NCBI GenBank assembly: GCA_019636175.1
Contig: JAHBYC010000007.1
Location: forward strand, 1 to 64,000
Length of the DNA stretch: 64,000 nt
Direction: 5' to 3'
Source of the DNA: Caulobacter sp.
Lineage (GTDB): Bacteria; Pseudomonadota; Alphaproteobacteria; Caulobacterales; Caulobacteraceae
In this document: piece by piece, positions 1 through 8,829 of the stretch
How positions within the stretch are numbered: the stretch's first letter is position 1
Layout of the letters: the number at the start of each line of letters is the position of its first letter
Notes under the pieces: generated by a model
Database searches by the model: none
The model's input: the letters and a program-made list of their open reading frames with translations, nothing else
What the model was told of the DNA's origin: nothing
Made by a program: the position numbers and the translations under genes

Positions 1-31
1 ATAGCCCTGCGGGCTTCCGGGATGACGGAGG
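1..31. repeat. Right arm of a dispersed palindromic intergenic repeat (truncated by window edge)
   Basis: CCGGGATGACGG at 17-28 is the same arm that closes the inverted repeat at 63806-63922, so the window opens inside a copy of that intergenic element. It lies just beyond the stop of the leftward GAF gene. Only this end is visible. Confidence 0.6.
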
Positions 32-37
32 AAAGGG

Positions 38-535
38 TCAGATAGAAAAAGTAGCGGCGACGATGGCCTCGACGTTGGCCTGGTCGATATCGTCGAAGGC
101 GGCCGGGCGGTCGGAATCGATGTCGAGGACGGCCAGCAGGCGCCCGGCCCCGTCGAACACCGGGACCACGAGCTCGCTCTCGGTGCGGCCATCGCAGGCG
201 ATGTGGCCGGGGAAGGCGTGGACGTCGTCAACCCGCTGGGTCTTCCCGGTGCGGGCCGCCGCGCCGCAGACGCCGCGATCAAAGCTGATGCGCAGACAGC
301 CCAGCGTGCCCTGATAGGGCCCGACGACCAGTTCCCGCTCACGCTCCGGGTCGACGACGTAGAAGCCGGTCCAGAAATAGTGGTCGAAGCTGGCGGCCAG
401 CATCGCGCTGACCGTGGCCATGCGGGCGGTCAGATTGGGCTCGTCCTCGAGCACCGAGGCGATCTCCTGGGCCACCTCGGCGTAGCGGGCGGCCTTGTCG
501 GCGGAGAGGGTGAGATCGTTGAAGGCTTCGGCCAT
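38..535 (-). CDS. msrC: GAF-domain free methionine-(R)-sulfoxide reductase
   Basis: A 165-residue single GAF-domain protein that should reduce free methionine-(R)-sulfoxide in the cytoplasm (fRMsr, E. coli MsrC/YebR type). The family signature is clear: LGCLRI, GVCG, DVHAFPGHIACD and ESELVVPV occur in order, with the three redox cysteines at about residues 80, 90 and 114. Length matches the family. It lies downstream of two response regulators on the same strand but with a small gap, so co-transcription is possible and not shown. The function follows from family knowledge; the cysteines are seen directly. Confidence 0.9.
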   Translation of the reverse strand: MAEAFNDLTLSADKAARYAEVAQEIASVLEDEPNLTARMATVSAMLAASFDHYFWTGFYVVDPERERELVVGPYQGTLGCLRISFDRGVCGAAARTGKTQRVDDVHAFPGHIACDGRTESELVVPVFDGAGRLLAVLDIDSDRPAAFDDIDQANVEAIVAATFSI

Positions 536-559
536 GGCCGCGATATAGGCCGCCCCGGC

Positions 560-1465
560 TCAGGCCGCCACTGTCGCCAGATGGCTCTCGATGCGATGGG
601 TCACGGCGCGGTCGAGCTGGCGCAGGATGACGGCCGCCTTGGGGTCGTCCGGCTCCAGCAGCGACAGGACGCGCAGGGTGTCGAGGTGGGTCGTCACCAC
701 CTCCGGATCGGCCTTGCCGGCGCCCCCGACCGCGGTGACATAGCGGTTCAGCGAGGCGGCGGCCCGCTCCAGCCCCCGGTCGGCCACCGCATGGGCCCTC
801 TGGCGAAGGGTCTGCATGACCCGGCAGGCCATCTGGCGCAGGGGCCGGTCGAGGCCGCCGCGCGCCTCGATCAGCCGCTGGAAGGTGGTCATTTCCTGGA
901 GGATCTGGGCGCACAGCAGGGCCCGGGCGTCTACATCGACCGCGCGAGCAACGTCGGTGCTGCGGCGCAGGGGTCCGGCATAGGGCTCGTCCTCGCGGGC
1001 GCGGCGGCGGTCCGGGCCGACGTAGGTGGGGCTGACCACGAAATCGGCCTTGCGGCGGACGACGGTGGCCACCCGTTCCAGCACCCGGGCGGGGGTGAAG
1101 GGCTTGATCAGGAAGGCGTCGATGCCGGCGGCGCGGGAGCGTTCCACATCCATCCGGGTGCGACCGCTGCTGAGCATGATGATCGGCAGGCGCGGATCGG
1201 GAATGCGCGGATCCTCGGTGACGGCGGCCTGGCGGATGGTGCGGGCCAGGGTCGCTCCGTCCATCACCGGCATCATCCAGTCGGTGATCAGCACATCAGG
1301 CCGGACGGCGGCCAGGCTGGCCAGGGCCTCGGCGGCGCTGTCGACCACCACAACCTTGCGAAAGCCGCCCGCCCGAAGGACGTCGGCGACGAGGCGACGC
1401 GTGCTGACGTGATCATCGACCACCATCACGCAAATTCCGTCGGAGTCGATCGCGTCCTTGCCCAT
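560..1465 (-). CDS. Response regulator, CheY-like receiver plus unknown C-terminal region (paralogue 1)
   Basis: A 301-residue protein with an N-terminal receiver domain (about residues 12-130): acidic pair D17-D18, phospho-acceptor D62 in LITDWMMP, switch residues in MLSS and lysine K121 in LIKPF. The C-terminal half begins with a YVGPDRR motif and continues as a helical region of unknown function, with no recognisable DNA-binding or output domain. It is a close paralogue of the gene immediately upstream (1519-2433), colinear along its whole length. Receiver-only signalling, for example to a motility or stress phosphorelay, is likely but not demonstrable here. Confidence 0.82.
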   Translation of the reverse strand: MGKDAIDSDGICVMVVDDHVSTRRLVADVLRAGGFRKVVVVDSAAEALASLAAVRPDVLITDWMMPVMDGATLARTIRQAAVTEDPRIPDPRLPIIMLSSGRTRMDVERSRAAGIDAFLIKPFTPARVLERVATVVRRKADFVVSPTYVGPDRRRAREDEPYAGPLRRSTDVARAVDVDARALLCAQILQEMTTFQRLIEARGGLDRPLRQMACRVMQTLRQRAHAVADRGLERAAASLNRYVTAVGGAGKADPEVVTTHLDTLRVLSLLEPDDPKAAVILRQLDRAVTHRIESHLATVAA

Positions 1466-1518
1466 CGCCCACCGCTTTAGCCTGCAAGCCTTGAGGGGCG
1501 GTTACCGGGCCCCTTCGA

Positions 1519-2433
1519 TCAGGCCACCATGGCGACGGTGTGGGTCTTGATCCGGCGGGAGACCGCGCGGTCGAGTTGCTGAACGATCAGGGCGCTGGAG
1601 GCGATGTCGTCGTGCGGCAGCATCGCCAGGGCCCGGACCGTCTCCAGGTGAATCTGCATCACCTCCGGGTCGGCCTTGCCGGCGCCGCCGACCGCCGAAA
1701 CATAGCGCCCGAGCGAGGCCGCCGAGCGTTCAAGGGTGCGGTCGCCGATCTCACGGGCCCGCTGCCCCAGATCATGCATCACGCGGCAGGCCATCTGGCG
1801 CATCAGATGGTCAAGGCCTCGCGCCTCGACCAGGCGTTTGAACGTCGCCATCTCCTCGAGAATGTGCTGACACAGCCGCGCATAGGCCCCCTCGTCGACC
1901 AGCGGCGGCGAATCGCTTCGACGCCGCAGGGGGCCGCCATAGGGGTCATCATCCGCATGCTGTCGGCGGTCGGGCCCGACATAGGCCTCGCTGATCACGA
2001 AGTCGGACGGCCGACTGACCACCAGCGCCACCCTCTGCAGGACCATGGCCGGCGTAAACGGCTTGACCAGAAAGGCGTTGACGCCGGAGGCGCGGGACCG
2101 TTCGACATCCGCCCGGCGTCGCTCGCTGGTCAGCATGATGATCGGAAGCCGGGGATCGGGAATGCGTCGGTCGCCGTTGACCGCGGCCTGGCGGATGGTC
2201 CGAACCAGCTCCGCCCCGTCCATCCCCGGCATCAGCCAGTCGGTGATCAGGGCCCCCGGGCGCACCCGGGCCATCATCTCGAGCGCCTCGTCGCCGCTCT
2301 CGGCGGTGACCACCCGATCAACGCCGCCGGCCCGCAGCACATCGGCGACCAGCCGACGGGTGCTGGCGTGGTCGTCCACGACCAGGACGCAGAGATTGGC
2401 CAGGGGCGTGCGTTTGGAGCGGACGGCGTTCAT
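1519..2433 (-). CDS. Response regulator, CheY-like receiver plus unknown C-terminal region (paralogue 2)
   Basis: A 304-residue tandem paralogue of the gene at 560-1465. The receiver domain has D20-D21, phospho-acceptor D65 in LITDWLMP and K124 in LVKPF, followed by the same YVGPDRR motif and helical C-terminal region, including the shared sequence MRQMACRVM. An AGGAG ribosome binding site precedes the ATG. The two genes lie 53 bp apart and probably arose by duplication. The partner histidine kinase is not in the window. Confidence 0.82.
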   Translation of the reverse strand: MNAVRSKRTPLANLCVLVVDDHASTRRLVADVLRAGGVDRVVTAESGDEALEMMARVRPGALITDWLMPGMDGAELVRTIRQAAVNGDRRIPDPRLPIIMLTSERRRADVERSRASGVNAFLVKPFTPAMVLQRVALVVSRPSDFVISEAYVGPDRRQHADDDPYGGPLRRRSDSPPLVDEGAYARLCQHILEEMATFKRLVEARGLDHLMRQMACRVMHDLGQRAREIGDRTLERSAASLGRYVSAVGGAGKADPEVMQIHLETVRALAMLPHDDIASSALIVQQLDRAVSRRIKTHTVAMVA

Positions 2434-2506
2434 GGAACACTCCTACTGTCCCATGCCTTGAAACTCGGTTAGCGCGGCCGGGCCGATCTGGCCTTCGCGG
2501 CGATGC

Positions 2507-3337
2507 TCAGATCACCGTCCGCAGGCTCAGCAACTCCGGAAAGAACGGCCGCTCCAGCGCCTTGACCAGATAGGCCACTCCGGCCGAGCCGCCGGTTCCG
2601 CGCTTGTAGCCGATGATCCGCTCGACCGTCTTCATGTGCGAGAAGCGCCACTGCTGCAGGCGGTATTCGACATCGACCAGCTTCTCGCCCAGCTCATAGA
2701 GGTCCCACCACCTGTCCACGTCGCGATAGACAGCGGTCCAGGCGGCCTCGACGGCGGGGCTGGGTTCGTAGGGTTGCGTGAAGTCGCGGTCCAGATGGCT
2801 TTTCGGGATGTCGAAGCCGCGGCGGGCCAGCAGGGCGATGGCCTCGTCATAGAGGCTGGGCGTCGCCAGGGCCGCTTCCAGGTCCGAGAGGATGGCGGGG
2901 TCGGCGCGATGGACATCGAGGGTGCGGGCGTTCTTGGCCCCCAGCATGAACTCCATCAGCCGGTACTGATGGGACTGGAAGCCGCTGCTGGTCCCCAGGG
3001 CCTCGCGGAACCGGCTGTAGTCCGACGGGGTCATGGTGGCGAGGATTTCCCAGGCCTGGATCATCTGGGTCTGGATACGCCCCACCCGGCTGAGCATCTT
3101 GAAGGCGGGCTTCAGGTCGTCGCGCCGGACCTGCTCCAGCGCCGCCCTCAGTTCGTGAAGGCACAGCTTCATCCACAGCTCGCTGGACTGGTGGATGACG
3201 ATGAACAGCAGTTCGTCATGCTCACCCGAACGCGGGGACTGGGCGTCCAGAACCTTGTCGAGCTGCAGATACTGGCCGTAGCTGAGGGACTTCGACAGGT
3301 CCCAGGTTACGCCTTCATAGGGGTCTTTCTCGCTCAT
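2507..3337 (-). CDS. kynA: Tryptophan 2,3-dioxygenase
   Basis: A 276-residue haem dioxygenase that opens the indole ring of L-tryptophan to N-formylkynurenine, the first step of the kynurenine pathway. Family hallmarks are visible: SGEHDELLFIVIHQSSELW near the N-terminus with the conserved active-site H49, the haem-ligand histidine H234 in FSHMKTVER and the GTGGS loop at 247-251. Length fits bacterial homotetrameric enzymes. kynB and kynU are not adjacent, so the rest of the pathway is elsewhere or absent. It is divergent from the crotonase gene. Confidence 0.95.
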   Translation of the reverse strand: MSEKDPYEGVTWDLSKSLSYGQYLQLDKVLDAQSPRSGEHDELLFIVIHQSSELWMKLCLHELRAALEQVRRDDLKPAFKMLSRVGRIQTQMIQAWEILATMTPSDYSRFREALGTSSGFQSHQYRLMEFMLGAKNARTLDVHRADPAILSDLEAALATPSLYDEAIALLARRGFDIPKSHLDRDFTQPYEPSPAVEAAWTAVYRDVDRWWDLYELGEKLVDVEYRLQQWRFSHMKTVERIIGYKRGTGGSAGVAYLVKALERPFFPELLSLRTVI

Positions 3338-3463
3338 GTGAGGGGTTTAGCGCGGTTCGCCGCGTCGGTGTAGCGAACGGTGGCCGGCGGCGTCCGCGAG
3401 AGGGATTGCGCTGACCCGGCGTCGGGCTGCTAGGGTTCCACAAAATACGATGGGAGGACGAAG

Positions 3464-4219
3464 ATGGGCGATCTGGTGCTGCGCGAGGACGTCGGTCGGG
3501 CGACCACCCTGACTCTCAATCGGCCCGACAAGCTCAACGCCCTGAATGTCGAACTTTTCAGAGAGCTGGACGACCACGTCAGCGACATCGCCGCCGATCC
3601 GGAGGGCGTCGGAGTGGTGATCCTGCGCGGCGCAGGCCGCTGTTTCTCGGCCGGCCATGACCTGGGCGACATCGCCGCCGGCGAGAAATTGCCGCGCCCC
3701 AATTTCCAGGCCAGCGTCATCGAACGGCTGGCCGACCTGCCGCTGCCGGTGATCACCGCGGTTCACGGCCACTGCTACACCGGCGCCCTGGAGCTGGCCC
3801 TGGCCGGCGACATCATCATCGCCGCCGAGGGGGCGAAGTTCGGCGACACCCACGCCAAATGGGCCCTGACGCCGGTCTGGGGTCTGAGCCAGCGGCTGCC
3901 CCGCCGCGTGGGAACCTACAAGGCCCGCGAGATGATGTTCACCTGCCGCACCCTGTCGGGACGCGAGGCCGAGCGCATCGGCCTGGCCAACCTCTGTGCG
4001 CCGGACGCGGAATTCGAGACCGCCCTCGCCGATCTGACCGCCGACATCCTGGCCAACAGCAGCTTCAGCCACGCGGCCAACAAGCGGCTCCTGATGGAGA
4101 CCGACGGCCTGCCGCAGAAGGTCGGCCTGGCCCATGAGGTGTTCCGCGGCGAGGGTCGCGGCCCCGACATGGAGGCGCGCATCGGCGCCTTCCAGAACAA
4201 GACGGCGAAGGTGAAGTAG
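3464..4219 (+). CDS. Enoyl-CoA hydratase/isomerase (crotonase) family protein
   Basis: A 251-residue crotonase-fold protein. The oxyanion-hole region CFSAGHDLGDI (60-70) and the segment GHCYTGALELALAGDI are family features. The first catalytic glutamate position is kept (E110 in GALELAL), but the position of the second, normally the Glu in FGxPE, reads as histidine in FGDTHAKW. That argues against a classical beta-oxidation hydratase; isomerase, hydrolase or decarboxylase activity is possible. A GGGAGG site lies upstream of the ATG. The substrate cannot be told. Confidence 0.85.
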   Translation: MGDLVLREDVGRATTLTLNRPDKLNALNVELFRELDDHVSDIAADPEGVGVVILRGAGRCFSAGHDLGDIAAGEKLPRPNFQASVIERLADLPLPVITAVHGHCYTGALELALAGDIIIAAEGAKFGDTHAKWALTPVWGLSQRLPRRVGTYKAREMMFTCRTLSGREAERIGLANLCAPDAEFETALADLTADILANSSFSHAANKRLLMETDGLPQKVGLAHEVFRGEGRGPDMEARIGAFQNKTAKVK

Positions 4220-4237
4220 CCCGCCCCCAATCCGCTT

Positions 4238-4327
4238 CCCCGGCGAAGGCCGGGGTCCAGACTGACCAGATTGCGAGATCGTCTTCAGGCTTCGGTGAGT
4301 GAATCTGGGCCCCGGCCTTCGCCGGGG
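4238..4327. repeat. Inverted-repeat intergenic element, CCCCGGCGAAGGCCGGGG family
   Basis: An intergenic element of 90 bp bounded by an arm at 4238-4260 (core CCCCGGCGAAGGCCGGGG) and its inverted copy at 4305-4327. The same arms bound a second element at 9471-9564. It lies between the 3' ends of convergent genes (crotonase and COG4705 protein) and could fold as a cruciform or serve as a bidirectional terminator; neither role can be tested here. Confidence 0.75.
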
Positions 4328-4345
4328 AGGCGGGAGATGGGGCCT

Positions 4346-5116
4346 TCAGCCGTCAGTCGAGACATTGCGGCGGCGCAGCGTCGTCACCGCGATCATCATC
4401 ACCAGAATCCCCAGCAGCACGGCGGTCGAGCCGACCGTGCCGAAGCCGAGCCCGCCCTTGTCCGGCGTCTTGGTCAAAAGGTCGCCAAGCGTGGCGCCGA
4501 AGGGCCGGGTCAGGACGAAGGCGGCCCAGAACAGGGCTGTCCGCGAAATCCTGGTGAAGAAGAACAGCGCAGCGATCAGGGCGATGCCGCCGCCGATCAA
4601 CAGGTTGCTCAGCGCAAAGCCCAGGCCTGAGCTGTCGGCCAGATAGTCGCCCAGCGCCGTGCCAAGCGTGTTGGAGACCAGGATGGCGGTCCAGTAGAAG
4701 GCCTCGACCCGCCGGCTGCGGATGTGGTCGACGGCCAGGGCGCCGGTCGTCAGCCGCCAGACCACCAGCACCACGACCAGCAGGCTGACCAGGATGGCCG
4801 CGCCGGCGGCATAGCCCAGGCCAAGCGTGCGATCCATGTAGTCGGAGATGGTCGTCCCTGCGGTGCTGGTCGTCAGAATGACGCCCCAGTAGAGGACCGG
4901 ATGGAACCGCTTCGCGGTCAGTTGCAGCGCCAGGCTCAGCAGGAACAGGCTGATCAGGATCAGGGAGCTGATCGCATAGCCGACGTTCATCGTCATCGAC
5001 AGCAGATCGCCGCCGGTCTCGCCGACCGTGGTGGCGCAGATCTTCATCACCCAGAAGGCCAGGGTGACGGTGGCCACCTTGCTGGTCGTGTCGATGGGGT
5101 CTGTCGACTGGTTCAA
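4346..5116 (-). CDS. COG4705-type integral membrane protein with four internal repeats
   Basis: A hydrophobic protein of about 256 residues with seven or eight membrane segments. A motif recurs four times: TTVGETGGDLL, TTISDYMDRTLGLGY, TALGDYLADSSGLGF and ATLGDLLTKTPDKGGLGF, each following an aromatic/hydrophobic helix. This matches an uncharacterised membrane-anchored family (COG4705); its function is not known. I place the start at the TTG at 5116 because AGGTGA lies five bases upstream, whereas longer frames run into the divergent hydrolase gene. Transport of a small ligand is only a guess. Confidence 0.75.
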   Translation of the reverse strand: MNQSTDPIDTTSKVATVTLAFWVMKICATTVGETGGDLLSMTMNVGYAISSLILISLFLLSLALQLTAKRFHPVLYWGVILTTSTAGTTISDYMDRTLGLGYAAGAAILVSLLVVVLVVWRLTTGALAVDHIRSRRVEAFYWTAILVSNTLGTALGDYLADSSGLGFALSNLLIGGGIALIAALFFFTRISRTALFWAAFVLTRPFGATLGDLLTKTPDKGGLGFGTVGSTAVLLGILVMMIAVTTLRRRNVSTDG

Positions 5117-5144
5117 TGGATCACCTGACGCTGTTGGGCTCGTG

Positions 5145-5158
5145 TGGCCACGTGGCCA
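5145..5158. promoter_or_regulatory. Perfect 14-bp palindrome in a divergent promoter region
   Basis: TGGCCACGTGGCCA is self-complementary over its whole length and sits in the 106-bp space between the divergent membrane protein (start 5116) and serine hydrolase (start 5223). Position and symmetry suggest an operator for a dimeric regulator. No regulator gene is adjacent, so the binding protein is unknown. Confidence 0.4.
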
Positions 5159-5222
5159 GACCGGCGGGGCCACTTCAAGGCGGAGAGATGACATTGAACC
5201 GCCACCGGGCCAACATCGCCCC

Positions 5223-6245
5223 ATGACCCTGATGCCCCTACCCGCCCAGCCCGCCGACACCCCCTGGCCGACCGCCGCCTGGCCGGAGGGCGCGCCCCTG
5301 CCGCCGGCCATCGCGGCCCGTCTCGACGCCGCCTTCGCCGCCGAGGATCAGCTGGGACCGACAGACGCCCTGCTGATCGTGCAGGGCGGGCGGATCCGCT
5401 ACGAGCGCTACGGCCCGGGCAAGACAGCGGACGACACCTTCCCCTCCTGGTCCAAGGCCAAGAGCATCACCCAGGCCCTGGTCGGACTGGCGGTGGCCGA
5501 GGACAGGCTGGACATCCACGCCCCGGCGGCGGTGGCCGCCTGGAAGGGCGAGGGCGACCCGCGCGGGGCCATCACCCTCGATCACCTGCTGCGCATGTCG
5601 AGCGGTCTGGAGTTCGTCGAGGACTATGTGCCGGGCAGCATTTCCCACGTCATCGACATGCTGTTCGGCGCGGGTCAGGCCGACGTCGCCGCCTATGCCG
5701 CCGCCCTGCCGCTGATCCATCCGCCGGGCAGCCAGTGGGCCTACGCCAGCGGCACGACCAACATCATCGCCCGGGTGCTGCAGGATGCGCTGGGCCTGAA
5801 CGGCGCGGCCTTCGAGGCCCATATGCGGGCCGTCCTGTTCGAACCGTTGGGCATGAAGAGCCCCCTGCCGAAATTCGACGCCGCCGGCACCTTCATCGGC
5901 TCGTCCTTCTGCTTCGCCACCGCCCGGGACTTCGCCCGCTTCGGCCTGCTCTATCTGCGCGGCGGGATCTGGGAGAATCGCCAGTTCCTACCCGCCGCCT
6001 GGGTCGACTACGCCCGCACGCCCACGCCGGCGCCCCGCACCGAGGAACTGGGCTACGGCGCGCAATGGTGGCTGGGGCTGGGCGGCGAGGGCTCCTTTTC
6101 CGCCAACGGCTATGAGGGCCAGTACACCCTGCTGGTTCCCGACCTGGACCTGGTGCTGGTGCGCCATGGCCGCACGCCGCTGGACCTGAAGGACAATCTG
6201 GCCTCCTGGGTGCGGCAGACCGTGGAGGCGTTGCGCGGCGCCTGA
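5223..6245 (+). CDS. Beta-lactamase-fold serine hydrolase (class C / 6-aminohexanoate-dimer hydrolase-like)
   Basis: A 340-residue serine hydrolase of the penicillin-binding/beta-lactamase fold. The catalytic SxxK is S77-K-A-K80 in FPSWSKAKSITQ and the second motif is Y174-A-S176 in WAYASGTTN; the C-terminus contains HGRTP where the family has its third motif. No signal peptide is evident, so it is probably cytoplasmic. Family members hydrolyse esters, cyclic or linear amides, or beta-lactams; substrate is not predictable. The open frame extends upstream, but the ATG at 5223 gives the normal family N-terminus. Confidence 0.85.
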   Translation: MTLMPLPAQPADTPWPTAAWPEGAPLPPAIAARLDAAFAAEDQLGPTDALLIVQGGRIRYERYGPGKTADDTFPSWSKAKSITQALVGLAVAEDRLDIHAPAAVAAWKGEGDPRGAITLDHLLRMSSGLEFVEDYVPGSISHVIDMLFGAGQADVAAYAAALPLIHPPGSQWAYASGTTNIIARVLQDALGLNGAAFEAHMRAVLFEPLGMKSPLPKFDAAGTFIGSSFCFATARDFARFGLLYLRGGIWENRQFLPAAWVDYARTPTPAPRTEELGYGAQWWLGLGGEGSFSANGYEGQYTLLVPDLDLVLVRHGRTPLDLKDNLASWVRQTVEALRGA

Positions 6246-6287
6246 ACAGCGGGCATGGTGGGCGAAACAATTGGCACGGTGAATGTC

Positions 6288-7310
6288 ATGACCACGGAAA
6301 CGCCCCTGCCCCTCGAACTCTCCGGTGCGCCGGGTTCGCCCTATACCCGCAAGATGCTGGCGGTGCTGCGCTATCGGCGGCTGCCCTACCGGCTGTTCTA
6401 TCGCGGTCGCGAGCCGGCGGGATATCCGACCGCCAAGGTGCCGTTGCTGCCCACCTTCTATCTGCCCGGCCCAGACGGCGCCCTGCAGGCGGTGACCGAC
6501 TCCACGCCGCTGATCCGCCGCTTCGACGCCGCCTTCAACAATCGCCGGGTGCGGCCCGCCGACCCGGCCCTCGCCTTTCTCGACAGCCTGATCGAGGACT
6601 ATGCCGACGAGTGGCTGACCAAGGCGATGTTCCACTATCGCTGGGCCCATGAGGCCGACGCGGTCTTCGCCGGTCGCCTGCTCCCCAGCTGGGGCCCCGC
6701 CCCGCTCGATGAACCGACCCTGCAGGCCTCCGCGAAGATGTTCAGCGAGCGGCAGATCGGGCGGCTGGCCTATGTCGGCTCCAACCCGACCACCGGCCCG
6801 GTGATCGAGGACAGCTATGTTCGGCTGATCGAGGCGCTTGAGGCCCATCTGGCGACCCAGCCGTTCCTGCTGGGCGGCGCGCCCGGCGCCGGCGACTTTG
6901 GACTGTTCGGCCAGCTGACCCAGCTGGCCGGCGTCGATCCCACCCCGACGGACATCGCCCGGACGCGGGGCCATCGGGTGATGGGCTGGGTCGGGATGAT
7001 GGAGGACCTCTCAGGCCTGGAGCCCGGAGCGATGATCGACCCCGCTTCGCCGCCGCCGACCCTGAAGGCCCTGCTGGCCGAGATGGGCCGGGTCTATGCC
7101 CCGTTGCTGATCGCCAACGCCAGGGCGGTGATGAGCGGGGCGGCGATGGTCGAGACGCAGATCGACGGCAAGCCCTGGACCCAGAACCCCTTCACCTATC
7201 AGGCCAAGTGCCTTGGCTGGCTGCGGGAAGACTATGCCGCCCTGCCGGCCGCCTCGAAGGCGCAGGTCGACAAGGCGATCGACGGAACCGGCTGGACCAC
7301 GCTGTTCTGA
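6288..7310 (+). CDS. Glutathione S-transferase-like protein
   Basis: A protein of about 340 residues beginning with a thioredoxin-like GST N-terminal domain (LSGAPGSPYTRKMLAVLRYRRLPYR) and followed by a long helical region containing QPFLLGGAPGAGDFGLFGQL, which resembles the GST C-terminal domain. It is longer than a typical 200-220 residue GST. The SPYTRK segment occupies the position of the active-site Ser/Cys motif. I chose the ATG at 6288, preceded by GGTGA; an ATG at 6255 is an alternative. Substrate is unknown. Confidence 0.75.
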   Translation: MTTETPLPLELSGAPGSPYTRKMLAVLRYRRLPYRLFYRGREPAGYPTAKVPLLPTFYLPGPDGALQAVTDSTPLIRRFDAAFNNRRVRPADPALAFLDSLIEDYADEWLTKAMFHYRWAHEADAVFAGRLLPSWGPAPLDEPTLQASAKMFSERQIGRLAYVGSNPTTGPVIEDSYVRLIEALEAHLATQPFLLGGAPGAGDFGLFGQLTQLAGVDPTPTDIARTRGHRVMGWVGMMEDLSGLEPGAMIDPASPPPTLKALLAEMGRVYAPLLIANARAVMSGAAMVETQIDGKPWTQNPFTYQAKCLGWLREDYAALPAASKAQVDKAIDGTGWTTLF

Positions 7311-7369
7311 GCAAAGAGCGTGGGCGGCGCTGGCCGGGTGGCGGTGCGGTGGCGGCCCTGATGCAGTCG

Positions 7370-7549
7370 TCAGTCGTCGCGGCCCGAGCCGCCGGGTTTG
7401 TTGCCGCCGCCGTCCTGCTTGTTGACCGTCGCCCAGGCTCGCCGCTCGGCCTCCTTCTCGGAGACTCCCTTCTTCTCATAGCCCTCGGCGATATGGTCTG
7501 CCTTGCGCTCCTGCTTGTCGGTGTATTTGTCCTTGTCGCCCTGTGGCAT
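7370..7549 (-). CDS. Small, highly charged hydrophilic protein
   Basis: A 59-residue protein rich in Lys, Glu, Asp and Gly (DKDKYTDKQERKADHIAEGY, then EKEAERRAWATVNKQ and a Gly/Asn-rich tail). A strong AAAGGAG site lies upstream of the ATG at 7549, which decides this start over the longer frame. Similar small proteins are common in Alphaproteobacteria and are often labelled as plasmid-stabilisation-like without evidence. It looks partly disordered, perhaps stress-related, but function is unknown. Confidence 0.7.
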   Translation of the reverse strand: MPQGDKDKYTDKQERKADHIAEGYEKKGVSEKEAERRAWATVNKQDGGGNKPGGSGRDD

Positions 7550-7634
7550 GGCGCGTCTCCTTTCACAGGAAGACAACGACTGTCCCGGCCGCGCTGTTCC
7601 GGCGCTCCATTGCCGGGCGCTCGTTGACCCCTTC

Positions 7635-8801
7635 CTACAGCAGGTCCGCCGGGGTCGCCTCCAGGCCAAGGGCGATGCGGCCACCGATCTGGGCGGCGCG
7701 ATCCCAGTCGAACACCACATGGCCGCGGATCATCTGCACATCGCGCAGGTAGCGCTGCAGCGGCGAGCTCTGGAAGCCTGAGCTGGCCCCGGCGGCGGCG
7801 CACATGGTGTTCACCGCGATATTGGCCAGCCGCACCACATCGGCGGCGGCGAGGCGCACGGCGGCCAGGCTCTCAACCGGCATGGCCGCGCCCATCGGCC
7901 CCTCGCGCTCATAGAGGGCCACCGCATCGGCCCAGACCAGCCGCGCGGCCCGCACTGTCGCCAGGGCCTCTCCCAGGCGCAGATGAGTGGCCGGCGCATC
8001 GCTCTGTTTCGCCCCGCCGGAGTAGGCCTGGATCTTGGCCTTCATCCGGGCGGTGAAGGCGGCCAGCGCGCCCTCGGCGGCGCCCAGGGCCGGCGCGGCG
8101 GCGACCAGGGCCAGGGCCGGAGACATAGCGTAGCCGACCGTGCCGCCCGGATGCCGCGCCAGGCCCGGCATCGGTCCAAACTTCATCTGCATGGCCGACA
8201 GGGTGCGATGGGCCGGAACGAACACGTCCCTGGCCGTCACCAGATTGCTGCCGGTGGCGCACATCCCGGCGGTGCGCCAGACATCCTCGACCTCGACATC
8301 GGCGATCGGCAGGACGCAGAAGCGGGGCATCGGCCCGTCCATGGCGTTGACCATCACCCAGTCGGAATGATTGACGCCGGTCGCCCACTCCCAGCGGCCC
8401 GATATGCGATAGCCGCCGGGGACCGCCTCTGCGGTTCCGGTCGGGGCCAACGGCGCCGGCGCCAGGGGCATGGCCCCGCCGGCGAACAGCTCGTCCTGCA
8501 GCTGCGGCTCGAAGCGGCAGAGGAGCCAGACATGCATGGCCAGGAAGGACAGGGTCCAGGCGCTGGACGGACAGCCCGCCGCCAGCCGCCGGCCGACATC
8601 GAGGAAGTCGGCCATGGACGCGCCGGCGCCGCCCGCGGTGGTCGGCGCCAGCAAGGCGAAATAGCCGGCCTCCGCCGCCTCCCGGATGGTCTCTTCCGGG
8701 ACCGATCGCAGGGCTTCCGCGGCCGCCGCGCGGTCAGCCAGCCGCGGGGCGGCGGCCTCGGCCCATCGGGTCCATTCGCTGGGGGTGTTCGGCTTGGTCA
8801 T
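7635..8801 (-). CDS. Acyl-CoA dehydrogenase-like flavin-dependent enzyme
   Basis: A 388-residue protein of the acyl-CoA dehydrogenase superfamily. The N-terminal helical domain (LRSVPEETIREAAEAGYFALLAPTTAGGAGA) is followed by a central beta domain (GGYRISGRWEWATGVNHSDWVMV) and a C-terminal helical domain ending ASSGFQSSPLQRYLRDVQMIRGHVVFDWD. These features resemble the two-component flavin monooxygenases (HsaA/DszC/HpaH-type) at least as much as true dehydrogenases. It is transcribed away from a TetR gene with a palindromic operator between them, pointing to substrate-induced degradation of a small organic compound. Confidence 0.85.
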   Translation of the reverse strand: MTKPNTPSEWTRWAEAAAPRLADRAAAAEALRSVPEETIREAAEAGYFALLAPTTAGGAGASMADFLDVGRRLAAGCPSSAWTLSFLAMHVWLLCRFEPQLQDELFAGGAMPLAPAPLAPTGTAEAVPGGYRISGRWEWATGVNHSDWVMVNAMDGPMPRFCVLPIADVEVEDVWRTAGMCATGSNLVTARDVFVPAHRTLSAMQMKFGPMPGLARHPGGTVGYAMSPALALVAAAPALGAAEGALAAFTARMKAKIQAYSGGAKQSDAPATHLRLGEALATVRAARLVWADAVALYEREGPMGAAMPVESLAAVRLAAADVVRLANIAVNTMCAAAGASSGFQSSPLQRYLRDVQMIRGHVVFDWDRAAQIGGRIALGLEATPADLL

Positions 8802-8829
8802 GATGGCGTTCTCCCGCCGTGACGAATAA

